From the NCBI RefSeq assembly GCF_036388275.1, contig NZ_DASVSF010000053.1, positions 1 through 64,000 on the forward strand: 64,000 bases of DNA, given 5' to 3'. Positions 20,120-27,312 of the stretch are shown here, piece by piece. The notes under the pieces were generated by a model. That model saw only the letters and a program-made list of their open reading frames with translations. It was not told where the DNA came from and searched no databases. This stretch comes from Longimicrobium sp. GTDB taxonomy: Bacteria; Gemmatimonadota; Gemmatimonadetes; Longimicrobiales; Longimicrobiaceae. Position numbers and translations under genes: made by a program. Numbering within the stretch: position 1 is the stretch's first letter; every line of letters begins with the position of its first letter.

Positions 20120-21415
20120 ATGGGCGTCGATCGCGCGGCAGAGAACGAGCGCGGCTGCATCTGGACTGCCCCGAACTGGGTTCTGGGGGAACTCTCCGTT
20201 GTCGTGGAAATCGACGACGACATCCTCGCCGTAGAGTTGTGGAGGGCCGTGGCAAGGGTCCGGCTATGGGCCCACTCCATAGAGAACCGTGAGGCGTTGT
20301 TCAGCGGACGTGACGACTCCATCGCGGATCGGCGCGCATCCATCGAGCGTACCGAACCCGATCTCGCGCGCCTGCTGGATGTCTTCGCCCGCTTCCACGG
20401 CTCAGTGGATCCACCCACCGAGAAGGAAGTGATCGCGGCGTGCAGAAAAGTAGCGGGGTGGGCAGAGCAGCGTAGCGCATACGAAACTGCAATGCAGTTT
20501 GCCGAGGCGGCCGCGATGGTAGATCCGGAGGATCCGCGACTCGCAAACGATGCCGGCCGTGTGTGCCGCAGGGCAGGAGATCGCCCGCGGGCTGAGGTCT
20601 GGTATTCCCGGGGGATCGGCTTGGCGCGGCGGTCACAGAACAAGAAGCAGTACGCCAGCGGATATCTAGGCCTCGCGGCGGTGCTGAGGGACGGGGGTGA
20701 GCACTATCCCGCGATGGCCCTGATTCGCCGTGCGGGCAACGCCGCCAAGCGCGGGGGTTTGCGCGGCAAGGCGGCGGAGGCGTACCAGGACGCTCTGGGC
20801 GTGGCAACGATCCACGGCGACATCACCCGCGCGGTATTCTTTGCCTACCGTGCCCTGAGTGTCTATCCCGTGCACCACAAGCGATTCCCCGCGTTTGCGC
20901 ATGACGTCGCCTTCCTGCTGATCAACCGGGGCCTGTACTCAGCCGCAACGTCCATCCTGCCAGCTGTGCTGAAGCACATTCAGAGGCCGGTCGAGCGACT
21001 GGTGGTCCTCGGCTCGCTGGCTCGAGCAGCCGGCGGCGCAGGGAATCAAGAGGTTTTCCGATCTGCCCTGAGCGAAATCCGTGCGATGGCCTTTGCCCAG
21101 CGATCAACGTGGGCGGGCGCGATCTATAGCGCGGGCGAGGGGGCTAGACTGCTCGAGCTTTGGGACGTAGCCGCAGATCTGGCGGATGAAGCGATCAGAG
21201 CGGCACGTGAGAACGACGACCCCGTGGTCCTTCAGCTCGCCACACAACTCGCCGCTGAAACCGAACATCGTATTGAGGGGGTGGAGACCTGCCCAGAAGA
21301 TGACCCCGCAGGGCGGTACCTGCGAACCTTGGCAGCGGAGCTGCAGCTTCGGCTGGCTCGCTGGCGGGGACCGACGTGGCGGCCCCGCCGCTCCCGCGGG
21401 GCCCAGGACGACTAG
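20120..21415 (+). CDS. TPR-repeat protein, possible peptide receptor or regulator
   Basis: 431 residues. An N-terminal region of about 90 residues contains WVLGELSVVVEIDDDILAVELWRAVARVRLW and has no recognisable helix-turn-helix. From about residue 100 to 400 it is a helical solenoid with TPR-like units, for example AMQFAEAAAMVDPEDPRLANDAGRV, AEVWYSRGIGLARR, YASGYLGLAAVLRDGG and AEAYQDALGVATIHGD. Base composition and codon choice are less extreme than in the che operon. Its stop codon overlaps, tail to tail, the stop of a small lipoprotein gene on the other strand (shared CTAG at 21412-21415). No enzymatic motif is visible. TPR solenoids of this kind are used by RRNPP-type regulators to bind peptides; that role here is inference. 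Confidence 0.7.
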   Translation: MGVDRAAENERGCIWTAPNWVLGELSVVVEIDDDILAVELWRAVARVRLWAHSIENREALFSGRDDSIADRRASIERTEPDLARLLDVFARFHGSVDPPTEKEVIAACRKVAGWAEQRSAYETAMQFAEAAAMVDPEDPRLANDAGRVCRRAGDRPRAEVWYSRGIGLARRSQNKKQYASGYLGLAAVLRDGGEHYPAMALIRRAGNAAKRGGLRGKAAEAYQDALGVATIHGDITRAVFFAYRALSVYPVHHKRFPAFAHDVAFLLINRGLYSAATSILPAVLKHIQRPVERLVVLGSLARAAGGAGNQEVFRSALSEIRAMAFAQRSTWAGAIYSAGEGARLLELWDVAADLADEAIRAARENDDPVVLQLATQLAAETEHRIEGVETCPEDDPAGRYLRTLAAELQLRLARWRGPTWRPRRSRGAQDD

Positions 21416-21639
21416 TTCCCCGAACCCAGCACCAAGCCCCCATCGTCCGCCGCTGTAGCAGAGCTGTCCTGGGGCATGGACTGTGTCGTTGTGGTGGAGT
21501 CCTGCCCCCGATTGCCTGACCCGAGAACCAGTCCTCCGCTCCCCGAAGGACCGGCGCCAGCAGCACTTGAAGTCGGGCTCGAGTTGCACGCTGCGCAGAG
21601 AAGTAGCGCAGCGGCTACGAGGGACGCGCGCAATTTCAT
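21412..21639 (-). CDS. Small lipoprotein with two GGLVLGSGN repeats
   Basis: 75 residues from an ATG at 21639 with GGAG ten bases upstream. A lipoprotein-type signal (MKLRASLVAAALLLCAAC) is followed by a Ser/Thr/Gly/Ala-rich mature chain. The nonapeptide G-G-L-V-L-G-S-G-N occurs at residues 35-43 and again as the last nine residues (67-75). The two copies use a different codon at all nine positions, so the peptide sequence rather than the DNA is conserved. The gene converges on the TPR gene with a four-base stop overlap. The weak -3 Cys makes the lipobox slightly atypical. No family is recognised. Confidence 0.7.
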   Translation of the reverse strand: MKLRASLVAAALLLCAACNSSPTSSAAGAGPSGSGGLVLGSGNRGQDSTTTTQSMPQDSSATAADDGGLVLGSGN

Positions 21640-21807
21640 GGGAGGCTCCGTCGAGGAAGTCGGGTAGCATCGGCCCAGGCACCCAGCCTGGGCCGACTCG
21701 CGTGAAAATACCCTTGCCACACGTTTTTCGCCACAGAGTCAATCCAGCTGCTGTCCGTCATTAAGTGGCACTTTTTCAGGTGGCGCTTGGACGGGTACGC
21801 TGGGAGC

Positions 21808-22449
21808 ATGAAAAGCTCACTTTCGCTAGCGGCTGCACCGATTCTGACGTACCTGCTCCACCTGATCGCGCGGGAGGCTGGTATCCATGCGCTCGCCACC
21901 CGTGGCTGGGCAACGGCGAGCTACGTAGAAGCCGACACCAGACAGTGGGGAACATCGGATGAGCTCCGCGCCCTCGCGAAAAGGGGCCTCGTGCGCCAGC
22001 TCGACGTTCGCCCGCCAGGAGGTACCCGTTCCGTGTTCATCTACCGGATCACGCAGAAGGGCGCGGACCGGGTTGCCGCAACGGCGGGCATCGCCCCAGC
22101 GGTCGTCACTCCGCCCTTTGCAGGCCGGGAGACCCGAGTCTATCTGCGGGACGGCGTCGTAGCGGCCATCTCCGGACTGCGAGACGCGGCTGGGGAAACT
22201 CACATACGCCCGCGGGAGTGGGTGTTGGGTGAGACGGGGTGGTGCTCCGCCCGCGAGATCAGCCGGGCATGGGAGAAAGCAGCCAAGGAGAGTGGCGCGG
22301 CGGAGTTCTATTTCGTCACGGACGACATGCAGTGGCTCGTCCGCAACGGCTTCGCAGAGCATCAGGTCGTGAACGCAGTCCACGTGTACCGCCTCACGCC
22401 GGCCGGCGCCGCGCTCCAGGCCCTGGAGTGGAACGAACCACGCGGATGA
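21808..22449 (+). CDS. Winged-helix-like putative regulator
   Basis: 213 residues from the ATG at 21808; an in-frame TTG at 21787 would add seven residues. Residues about 5-90 look like a winged helix (LTYLLHLIAREAG... ELRALAKRGLVRQLDVRPPGGTRSVFIYRITQKGADRV), with a basic wing. A second half (about 130-213) repeats a similar layout (GWCSAREISRAWEKAAKESG... LVRNGFAE... VYRLTPAGAALQAL). This suggests two tandem winged-helix units, each ending in YR(I/L)T. It is divergent from the small lipoprotein gene across a 170-base gap, so it could control that promoter. The family is not known to me. Confidence 0.6.
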   Translation: MKSSLSLAAAPILTYLLHLIAREAGIHALATRGWATASYVEADTRQWGTSDELRALAKRGLVRQLDVRPPGGTRSVFIYRITQKGADRVAATAGIAPAVVTPPFAGRETRVYLRDGVVAAISGLRDAAGETHIRPREWVLGETGWCSAREISRAWEKAAKESGAAEFYFVTDDMQWLVRNGFAEHQVVNAVHVYRLTPAGAALQALEWNEPRG

Positions 22450-22560
22450 TGAACGCGGCACCTGCGGCTGCGCAGTGCAGAGCCGTCCCGCTGGACGTCT
22501 GCGAACGTTTTTGGCAGGGCGTGCGCGAACGTGCAAGCAAACCATCACGCATAAAGAACG

Positions 22561-22590
22561 AGGGTCGCACCGCGGCTGCGGTGCGACCCT
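22561..22590 (-). terminator. Perfect 13-bp hairpin downstream of tRNA-Arg
   Basis: AGGGTCGCACCGC and GCGGTGCGACCCT pair perfectly around a four-base loop. Read leftward from the tRNA it is followed by CGTTCTTT, so it probably ends the tRNA transcript. It may also stop rightward transcription from the winged-helix gene. Confidence 0.75.
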
Positions 22591-22598
22591 CTCTTCAG

Positions 22599-22672
22599 TG
22601 CCCCCGGCGGGACTTGAACCCACTACCTCAGGATTAGGAATCCTGCGCTCTATCCGGATGAGCTACGAGGGC
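22599..22672 (-). tRNA. tRNA-Arg (anticodon CCT)
   Basis: The reverse strand folds as a cloverleaf. The acceptor is GCCCTCG against CGGGGGC with discriminator A. The D-arm contains AGCTCATCCGGATAGAGC. The anticodon stem CAGGA/TCCTG encloses the loop TTCCTAA, giving anticodon CCT. The T-arm contains GGGTTCAAGTCCC. CCA is not encoded. A duplicated, partly decayed block starts about 100 bases to its right, so the tRNA may mark an integration edge. Confidence 0.95.
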
Positions 22673-22772
22673 GAACGGCTAAAAAGGTAAGCCGATCCGC
22701 CGTTTCGGTCAACCGATCTTTCTAGCGGCGGGACGGGGGCAAACCCGCCACAACCAAAGCGCACGATGTCAT

Positions 22773-22847
22773 CTCGAGGAGCAGGCCCAAGACGACCAGG
22801 TCGGCGGCGGTGAGGCGCTCGTGGCGCTCGGCTGCGCGGCGGGGCAT
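22773..22847 (-). pseudogene. Truncated PadR-family regulator remnant
   Basis: From an ATG at 22847 the frame reads MPRRAAERHERLTAADLVVL and five more residues that match the N-terminus of the intact PadR gene at 24177-24800. It then runs into unrelated sequence at the edge of the duplication and stops 42 codons from the start (TAG at 22722-22724). Only the first helix of the winged helix is present, so it cannot be functional. Confidence 0.8.
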
Positions 22848-22910
22848 GGCCGGGTAGAGTGCATCGCGCGTCAAGATCGACGGGCCGCGCCGAGTTGACG
22901 CCGGGCGTAG

Positions 22911-22926
22911 TCTAGTTTAGATTAGA
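22911..22926. promoter_or_regulatory. Degenerate copy of the padR/VOC dyad
   Basis: TCTAGT-TTAG-ATTAGA, with one mismatch in the right arm relative to the perfect dyad at 24873-24888. It lies between the padR remnant and the first VOC gene. Confidence 0.45.
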
Positions 22927-23003
22927 CCATGCCGGGAGGACGTCCCAACGCCGCGTTCGGCTGCGCCCACCCGCTTCTCTCTTCACCCCTCACTACACCG
23001 CCC

Positions 23004-23501
23004 ATGCAGCCCCTTCTCTCCGCGGACTCGCCCGCCCCGACCGGCCCGCGCGCTCACTTCGGCAAGCTCTCGCCGGTGCTCGTCGTCGACGCCGTCGAGC
23101 CCTGCCTCGCGTTCTGGACCGAGCGCCTCGGCTTCCGCCAGGCGAACGCAGTTCCGGGCGAGGACGGCCGGCTCGTGTTCGCGAGCGCCGAGCGCGACGC
23201 CGTCGAGATCATGTACCAGTCGCACGCGAGCGTGCTCGCAGCCGAGCCCGAGGCCACGCGCCCCGAGCGAGCGCGCGACCTCGCCGGACACGCCGCGGCG
23301 CTCTTCATCGAGGTGGACGACCTTGACGCGGTCGAGGCCGCGCTGGCCGGCGCCCCGGTGGTGAAGGCGCGCCACGAGACGTTCTACGGCACCGCCGAGC
23401 TGTACGTGCGCGAGCCCGGCGGCACCACGGTCGGGTTCTCCATGCGCCTGCCGGCCCCGCCGGCGCCGGCCGCCGCGACGACCGCCGGGGTCGACCCGTG
23501 A
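23004..23501 (+). CDS. VOC (glyoxalase/bleomycin-resistance fold) protein, copy without Tat signal
   Basis: 165 residues from the ATG at 23004, the start homologous to that of the second copy; an in-frame ATG at 22929 is not conserved. The body is a VOC beta-alpha-beta-beta-beta fold: FGKLSPVLVVDAVEPCLAFWTERLGF, then EIMYQS, ALFIEVDDLDAVEAAL and ELYVREPGGTTVGFSMR. It binds a small molecule or metal and may act as a lyase, dioxygenase or drug-binding protein; the exact reaction is unknown. Compared with the copy at 24968 it lacks 33 residues between MQPLLSAD and SPAPTGP, exactly the Tat signal, so this version should stay in the cytoplasm. Its stop overlaps the next start by GTGA. Confidence 0.85.
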   Translation: MQPLLSADSPAPTGPRAHFGKLSPVLVVDAVEPCLAFWTERLGFRQANAVPGEDGRLVFASAERDAVEIMYQSHASVLAAEPEATRPERARDLAGHAAALFIEVDDLDAVEAALAGAPVVKARHETFYGTAELYVREPGGTTVGFSMRLPAPPAPAAATTAGVDP

Positions 23502-23833
23502 GTGCCGCGCAGATCGCCCGCGCGCGCCGCGCGCCACCTTCGATCACGCGCGAGACGGTCGCGCGGCTCGAGGACCTGCCGAACGTCGGGCCGTCCATCG
23601 CCGGGGACCTGCGCGGCATCGGAGTGTCACACCCCGGCGACCTCGCCGGGCGTGACCCGTACGCGCTCTACGACGCGCTATGCGCCGCGACCGGCGTACG
23701 CCACGACCCGTGCGTGCTCGACGTGTTCCTCTCGGCGGTGCGCTTCATGGAGGGCGCGCCCGCACGTCCGTGGTGGCACTACACCGCCGAGCGCAAACGC
23801 GCGCTCGCGGCGCGGGCGCACTCCGGCCCGTAA
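23498..23833 (+). CDS. Helix-hairpin-helix protein of the Cdd1/pathogenicity-locus type
   Basis: 111 residues from a GTG that overlaps the VOC stop. It contains LEDLPNVGPSIAGDLRGIGVSHPGDLAGRDPYALYDALC, a helix-hairpin-helix followed by CAATGVRHDPCVLDVFLSAVRFMEG and PWWHYTAERK. This is the signature of the small Cdd1-like proteins often annotated as mitomycin-resistance or pathogenicity-locus proteins. The HhH suggests non-specific DNA binding, but no enzyme activity is established for the family. Only its first bases survive after the second VOC copy. Confidence 0.8.
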   Translation: MSAAQIARARRAPPSITRETVARLEDLPNVGPSIAGDLRGIGVSHPGDLAGRDPYALYDALCAATGVRHDPCVLDVFLSAVRFMEGAPARPWWHYTAERKRALAARAHSGP

Positions 23834-23859
23834 CCTTCGGGGACCTTGGAGGGAGCGGC

Positions 23860-24084
23860 CGTGGCCTACGCGACCTCGGGTGCGGTCCGCAGCCAAGGCA
23901 CCGCGCCACGATTTCGCGCTACCTGGCGCTCTACCGCGCCGGGGGCTTGGATGCGCTCCTGCAGAGGGCGCACAGGCGAGCGCTCGGCCGCCGAGGCGGC
24001 CCGGCTGCTGGGGCGATCTCCCGGCTCGTGGCCCGTGACGAGGTGCGGCGCGCGCAGCCGCAGGAGCCTTTGCCCCTGCGATAG
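23860..24084 (+). pseudogene. Possible transposase remnant (IS630-type HTH)
   Basis: One frame reads ATISRYLALYRAGGLDALLQR, the pattern of the N-terminal helix-turn-helix of IS630-like transposases. Upstream and downstream the frame is not transposase-like and ends early with TAG. No terminal inverted repeats or DDE domain are present. It would mark past element activity between the two duplicated blocks. Confidence 0.4.
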
Positions 24085-24119
24085 CTCGGCACCAGGTGGC
24101 CGCTCGCAGGCACCAAAGA

Positions 24120-24153
24120 GAATGCCCCCCACGGCAAGCCATGCGGGGCATTC
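24120..24153 (-). terminator. Hairpin downstream of padR
   Basis: GAATGCCCC pairs with GGGGCATTC across a 16-base loop. Read leftward from the padR gene it is followed by TCTTTGG, so it is a plausible intrinsic terminator for that gene. Confidence 0.6.
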
Positions 24154-24176
24154 ACGTTGTCTCACAGGGTGTTTCG

Positions 24177-24800
24177 TCAATCGGGTTCCTGGTGCCCCCA
24201 GTGGAGCGCCGCGGCGACCTCGCCGAGCCAGGCCAGTTCCGCCTCGAACTGGCGGATGGTGAAGCTCACGATGAGCTCGGCGACCGCGACCGTCGGCCCC
24301 GTATCGGCCCGGATCGCCGCGAGAGTCGCCCGCTCCCGTGCCGCCTCGGCCTCGAGGAAGGCCCGCCGCCGAGCGAGCTGGAGCGCCCGTACCGCCGGGT
24401 CGCCCTGTGTCGCGAGCACGAGCCAGGTGAGGAAGGGCGGTGGCGGACGCTGGGTCGCCCACTCGGGCCGCGCAAGCGCGGCCGCGTACGCCCGCCGCCC
24501 CGCCGCGGTCACCCGGAAGACGCGGCGTTCCGGCCCGCCCCCGCCGGATCCCCGTTCGGTGGACCCGCGCTCGGCGCCGGCGGCGCGGCCGGGGGCCGGC
24601 CCAATGTGCCCGGCGTCGGCGAGCTTGCGGAGCGAGTAGTAGACCTGCGGGCGCGAAACGCCGGCCCAGTCGCCGACCTCGCGCAGTGCGAGCTCCTGGT
24701 TCACCTCGTAGCCGTGCATCGGCCGCTCGAGGAGCAGGCCCAGGACGACGAGGTCGGCGGCGGTGAGGCGCTCGTGGCGCTCGGCTGCGGGGCGGGGCAT
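24177..24800 (-). CDS. PadR-family transcriptional regulator
   Basis: 207 residues. The N-terminal winged helix shows LTAADLVVLGLLLERPMHGYEVNQEL and VSRPQVYYSLRKLADAGHI, then a wing with RVFRVTAAGRRAYAAAL. The C-terminal half is the long helical Vir_act_alpha_C-type dimerisation domain (ARRRAFLEAEAARERATLAAI...). The ATG at 24800 was chosen because the truncated duplicate keeps this start, while the upstream extension is broken there by a stop. It is divergent from the VOC gene across about 165 bases that contain a perfect dyad. By family behaviour it likely represses itself and the VOC gene until a small phenolic or drug-like ligand binds. Confidence 0.88.
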   Translation of the reverse strand: MPRPAAERHERLTAADLVVLGLLLERPMHGYEVNQELALREVGDWAGVSRPQVYYSLRKLADAGHIGPAPGRAAGAERGSTERGSGGGGPERRVFRVTAAGRRAYAAALARPEWATQRPPPPFLTWLVLATQGDPAVRALQLARRRAFLEAEAARERATLAAIRADTGPTVAVAELIVSFTIRQFEAELAWLGEVAAALHWGHQEPD

Positions 24801-24872
24801 GGCCGGGGAGAGTACGCCGCGCCGCACCGCGCGTCAAGATCGACGGGCCGCGCCGAGTTGACGCCGGGGGTA

Positions 24873-24888
24873 GTCTAGTTTAGACTAG
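24873..24888. promoter_or_regulatory. Candidate PadR operator (perfect dyad)
   Basis: TCTAGT-TTAG-ACTAGA, a perfect 6-4-6 inverted repeat and the only AT-rich stretch between padR and the VOC start. An overlapping shorter dyad, GTCTA-GTT-TAGAC, is also present. Its position between divergent genes fits an operator; binding by the PadR protein is inferred. Confidence 0.55.
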
Positions 24889-24967
24889 ATGATGCCGGGA
24901 GGACGTCCCCAGCGCCGCGTTCGGCTGCGCCCACCCGCTTCTCTCTTCACCTCTCACTACACCGCCC

Positions 24968-25564
24968 ATGCAGCCCCTTCTCTCCGCGGACGCGGGTCCG
25001 CAGACCAACCGCCGCGAGTTCCTGGGCAAGGCCACCGCCATGGCCGTAACGGCCGTGAGCGCCCCCGCCCTGCTGGCCGCGTGGGACAGCTCGCCCGCCC
25101 CGACCGGCCCCCGCGCTCACTTCGGCAAGCTCTCGCCGGTGCTCGTCGTCGACGCCGTCGAGCCGTGCCTCGCGTTCTGGACCGAGCGCCTCGGCTTCCG
25201 CCAGGCGAACGCAGTCCCGGGCGAGGACGGCCGGCTCGTGTTCGCGAGCGCCGAGCGCGACGCCGTCGAGATCATGTACCAGTCGCGCGCGAGCGTGCTC
25301 GCAGCCGAGCCCGAGGCCACGCGCCCCGAGCGAGCGCGCGACCTCGCCGGACACGCCGCGGCACTCTTCATCGAGGTGGACGACCTTGACGCGATCGAGG
25401 CCGCGCTGGCCGGCGCCCCGGTGGTGAAGGCGCGCCACGAGACGTTCTACGGCACCGCCGAGCTGTACGTGCGCGAGCCCGGCGGCACCACGGTCGGGTT
25501 CTCCATGCGCCTGCCGGCCCCGCCGGCCCCGCCCGCCGCGACGACCACCGGGGTCGACCCGTGA
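24968..25564 (+). CDS. VOC-fold protein with Tat signal peptide
   Basis: 198 residues. Residues 14-40 form a twin-arginine signal, N-R-R-E-F-L-G-K followed by ATAMAVTAVSAPALLAA, so this copy should be exported folded. The remaining VOC domain is almost identical to the protein at 23004, with a handful of substitutions. Codon use is rich in GAG, CTC and GCG, with an actinobacterial look that differs from the flanking genes. It has no partner gene downstream because the duplication ends 40 bases later, and a strong terminator follows at 25673. Function beyond ligand or metal binding is unknown. Confidence 0.85.
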   Translation: MQPLLSADAGPQTNRREFLGKATAMAVTAVSAPALLAAWDSSPAPTGPRAHFGKLSPVLVVDAVEPCLAFWTERLGFRQANAVPGEDGRLVFASAERDAVEIMYQSRASVLAAEPEATRPERARDLAGHAAALFIEVDDLDAIEAALAGAPVVKARHETFYGTAELYVREPGGTTVGFSMRLPAPPAPPAATTTGVDP

Positions 25565-25672
25565 GTGCCGCGCAGATCGCCCGCGCGCGCCGCGCGCCAC
25601 CTTTATCACTCCGTTCCGCGGGACTGTTTCGATTGCCCGTCCTGACGTAACTGGAACCTGGGTTGGATATCG

Positions 25673-25712
25673 AAAGCCCGCAGGCGGCAACGGTGCCGCC
25701 CTGCGGGCTTTT
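25673..25712 (+). terminator. Intrinsic terminator after the VOC gene
   Basis: AAAGCCCGCAGG pairs with CCTGCGGGCTTT, with an extra inner CGGC/GCCG stem, followed by T and GTC. It is well placed to end the rightward VOC transcript. Confidence 0.8.
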
Positions 25713-25725
25713 GTCAGGCTACGAA

Positions 25726-25770
25726 CCGAAGCCGGGGCACGGAGACGAATCTCCGTGCCCCGGCTTTCGG
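25726..25770 (-). terminator. Intrinsic terminator after the subtilase gene
   Basis: GCCGGGGCACGGAGA pairs perfectly with TCTCCGTGCCCCGGC around a CGAA tetraloop; the outer CCGAA/TTTCGG arms extend the stem. It lies 23 bases downstream of the leftward subtilase stop. Confidence 0.75.
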
Positions 25771-25792
25771 TGTCGAGCGTGCTGCCGGGCGA

Positions 25793-27262
25793 CTACAGCC
25801 CCAGCGCGGCGCCCACGTCGATGCGGCCGCGGCCATAGTACGGGTCGGTGCCCGACTGGCCCAGGTCCGCCGAGGACGCCTCGATGATCTGCTTGATGCG
25901 CACCGGGTTGCCGGTGCCGTGCTCCGCCATCAGCAGGGCGGCGAGGCCGGCCACGTGCGGCGCAGCCTGGCTCGTGCCCACCTGGCCCGTCAGGCGGTTG
26001 CCGGCCTGGCAGCCCGCGTAGCCCAGCACGCCGCCCGTCGCCGACAGCACCAGCTTGGTCTTGCTGCAGTACGACCACACCCACGAAGCGATGTCGTTGC
26101 CCCAGGGCCACGGCGACGCCGCGAAGTCAGCGCGGTAGTTGCCGCCCGGCGCCGCCACGTTGATGGACGAGCGGCCGAAGTTGGTGAAGGCCGACGGCTG
26201 GTCGACGTAGGCGCCGGCGGACTCGGGACCCACCGCCGAGACGCAGATCACGTGCACGGTGCCGCAGTAGGTCTTGAACAGGTTGCCGTCGTGGTCCAGG
26301 TCGGCCCTCTCGTTGCCGGCGGCGACGACGACCAGCATGCCCTTCTGCTTGGCGTAGTTCATGGTGCGCTGGATCAGCGCCACCGCCTGCCCGTTGCCCG
26401 GCTTCGCGAAGACGCCGCCCAGGCTCATGTTGGCGACGTGCGCGCCCTGGTCGGCCGCCCAGGTGATGCCCGAGATGATGCCGCCCAGCGAGCCGCTTCC
26501 CTTGGCGCCCAGCACCTTCACGCCGATCAGCGTGGTGCGCGAGGTGACGCCGGCCAGCGCGATGGCCTTGCTGCTCACCTGCGTGGCGACGTTCGTTCCG
26601 TGGCCGTTGTAGTCGGAGATCTGGTTGCGCGACGGGAAGTACGTGGAGGTGATGGTGTTGTCACCCGGCACGAACGAACGCGAGCGCGACAGGTCCACCA
26701 GCCCGTTCAGGTCCGGCGCGTCGTAGTCGATGCCGGTGTCCAGGATGGCCACCGTGACGTTCGAGGAGCCCAGCTTGCCGGCGGCCCACGCCTTGTTGGC
26801 GCCGATGGAGCGCATGTTCCACTGCCACACGTAGCGCGAGGCGGTGGCGGGATTGGCCTGGCTCTGGATCTCGTCGGCCGCCGAGCCGTCGAACTCCATG
26901 CTCGCGGCGTCCTGCGGCTGGTGAAGCGTGAACTCGGTGTCGGCGGTCACGCCGGCCACGCTGCTCATGGCGCGGATCTCGGCCGCGCCGGCGTCGGAAA
27001 GCCCCTCGACCATCGCGAAGCCCACGCCGGCATGCGCGTAGGTGACGGTTCCCCCGAGGCCCTGCACACGCTCGGCGAAACCAGCGGGAACACCGTTGCC
27101 CTTGAACAGCACCAGCGACGAAGAGGAACCCGCTTCTACGGACAGGCTGGTTCCGGCCATGGTGGGGGCCAGGGGGGCCGAAGCCTCGTCGGAACAGGCA
27201 GCGAGCGCCAGGGTGCCGGCAAGGGCACAGGCAAGGGACGAAACCGGGGTGAAACGCTTCAT
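25793..27262 (-). CDS. Secreted S8 (subtilisin-like) serine peptidase lipoprotein
   Basis: 489 residues from an ATG with GGAG ten bases upstream. A lipoprotein signal ends at Cys23 (TLALAAC). Residues about 45-115 resemble an inhibitor-type propeptide (GTVTYAHAGVGFAMVEGL). The catalytic triad is visible: Asp175 (AILDTGID), His221 (NGHGTNVA) and Ser431 (GTSQAAPHVAG). The usual GTSMA is GTSQA here. Two cysteine pairs (near 333/340 and 399/418) may form disulfides. It should degrade proteins at the cell surface. The 5' leader carries a probable c-di-GMP-I riboswitch, and the Shine-Dalgarno can pair with leader sequence, so translation is probably switched by c-di-GMP. It is monocistronic. Confidence 0.92.
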   Translation of the reverse strand: MKRFTPVSSLACALAGTLALAACSDEASAPLAPTMAGTSLSVEAGSSSSLVLFKGNGVPAGFAERVQGLGGTVTYAHAGVGFAMVEGLSDAGAAEIRAMSSVAGVTADTEFTLHQPQDAASMEFDGSAADEIQSQANPATASRYVWQWNMRSIGANKAWAAGKLGSSNVTVAILDTGIDYDAPDLNGLVDLSRSRSFVPGDNTITSTYFPSRNQISDYNGHGTNVATQVSSKAIALAGVTSRTTLIGVKVLGAKGSGSLGGIISGITWAADQGAHVANMSLGGVFAKPGNGQAVALIQRTMNYAKQKGMLVVVAAGNERADLDHDGNLFKTYCGTVHVICVSAVGPESAGAYVDQPSAFTNFGRSSINVAAPGGNYRADFAASPWPWGNDIASWVWSYCSKTKLVLSATGGVLGYAGCQAGNRLTGQVGTSQAAPHVAGLAALLMAEHGTGNPVRIKQIIEASSADLGQSGTDPYYGRGRIDVGAALGL

Positions 27263-27312
27263 CAGGCGAGCTCCACGAAAGGAAATTGAGGGAAGAACCC
27301 GTGGGAGAACAG

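Larger units (their letters stand above)
22773..23540. repeat. Duplicated block, copy 1 (partly deleted)
   Basis: This block is nearly identical to 24726-25603. It covers the 5' end of a padR-like gene, the shared promoter with the dyad, a VOC gene and the first bases of the following gene (up to GCGCGCCACCTT). Copy 1 lacks about 99 bases inside the VOC gene and about 11 bases in the promoter region. The left join falls inside the padR reading frame. Confidence 0.9.
24726..25603. repeat. Duplicated block, copy 2 (complete)
   Basis: This is the partner of 22773-23540. It contains the 5' part of the intact padR gene, the divergent promoter, the full VOC gene with Tat signal and the first about 40 bases of the HhH gene. 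The identity ends abruptly at CCACCTT; after that the two copies differ completely. Confidence 0.9.

Noticed and set aside
19781..21639. Reading the GLxLGSGN proteins as RiPP precursors
   Set aside because: No modification enzyme, protease or transporter gene is adjacent, and the core has no Cys, and only a single Ser per copy, for typical modifications. A peptide-binding role with the TPR protein fits better, but it is unproven.
22599..25603. An integrative element inserted at the tRNA-Arg gene
   Set aside because: No integrase and no second copy of the tRNA 3' end (attachment site) was found; only a possible transposase scrap lies between the duplicated blocks.
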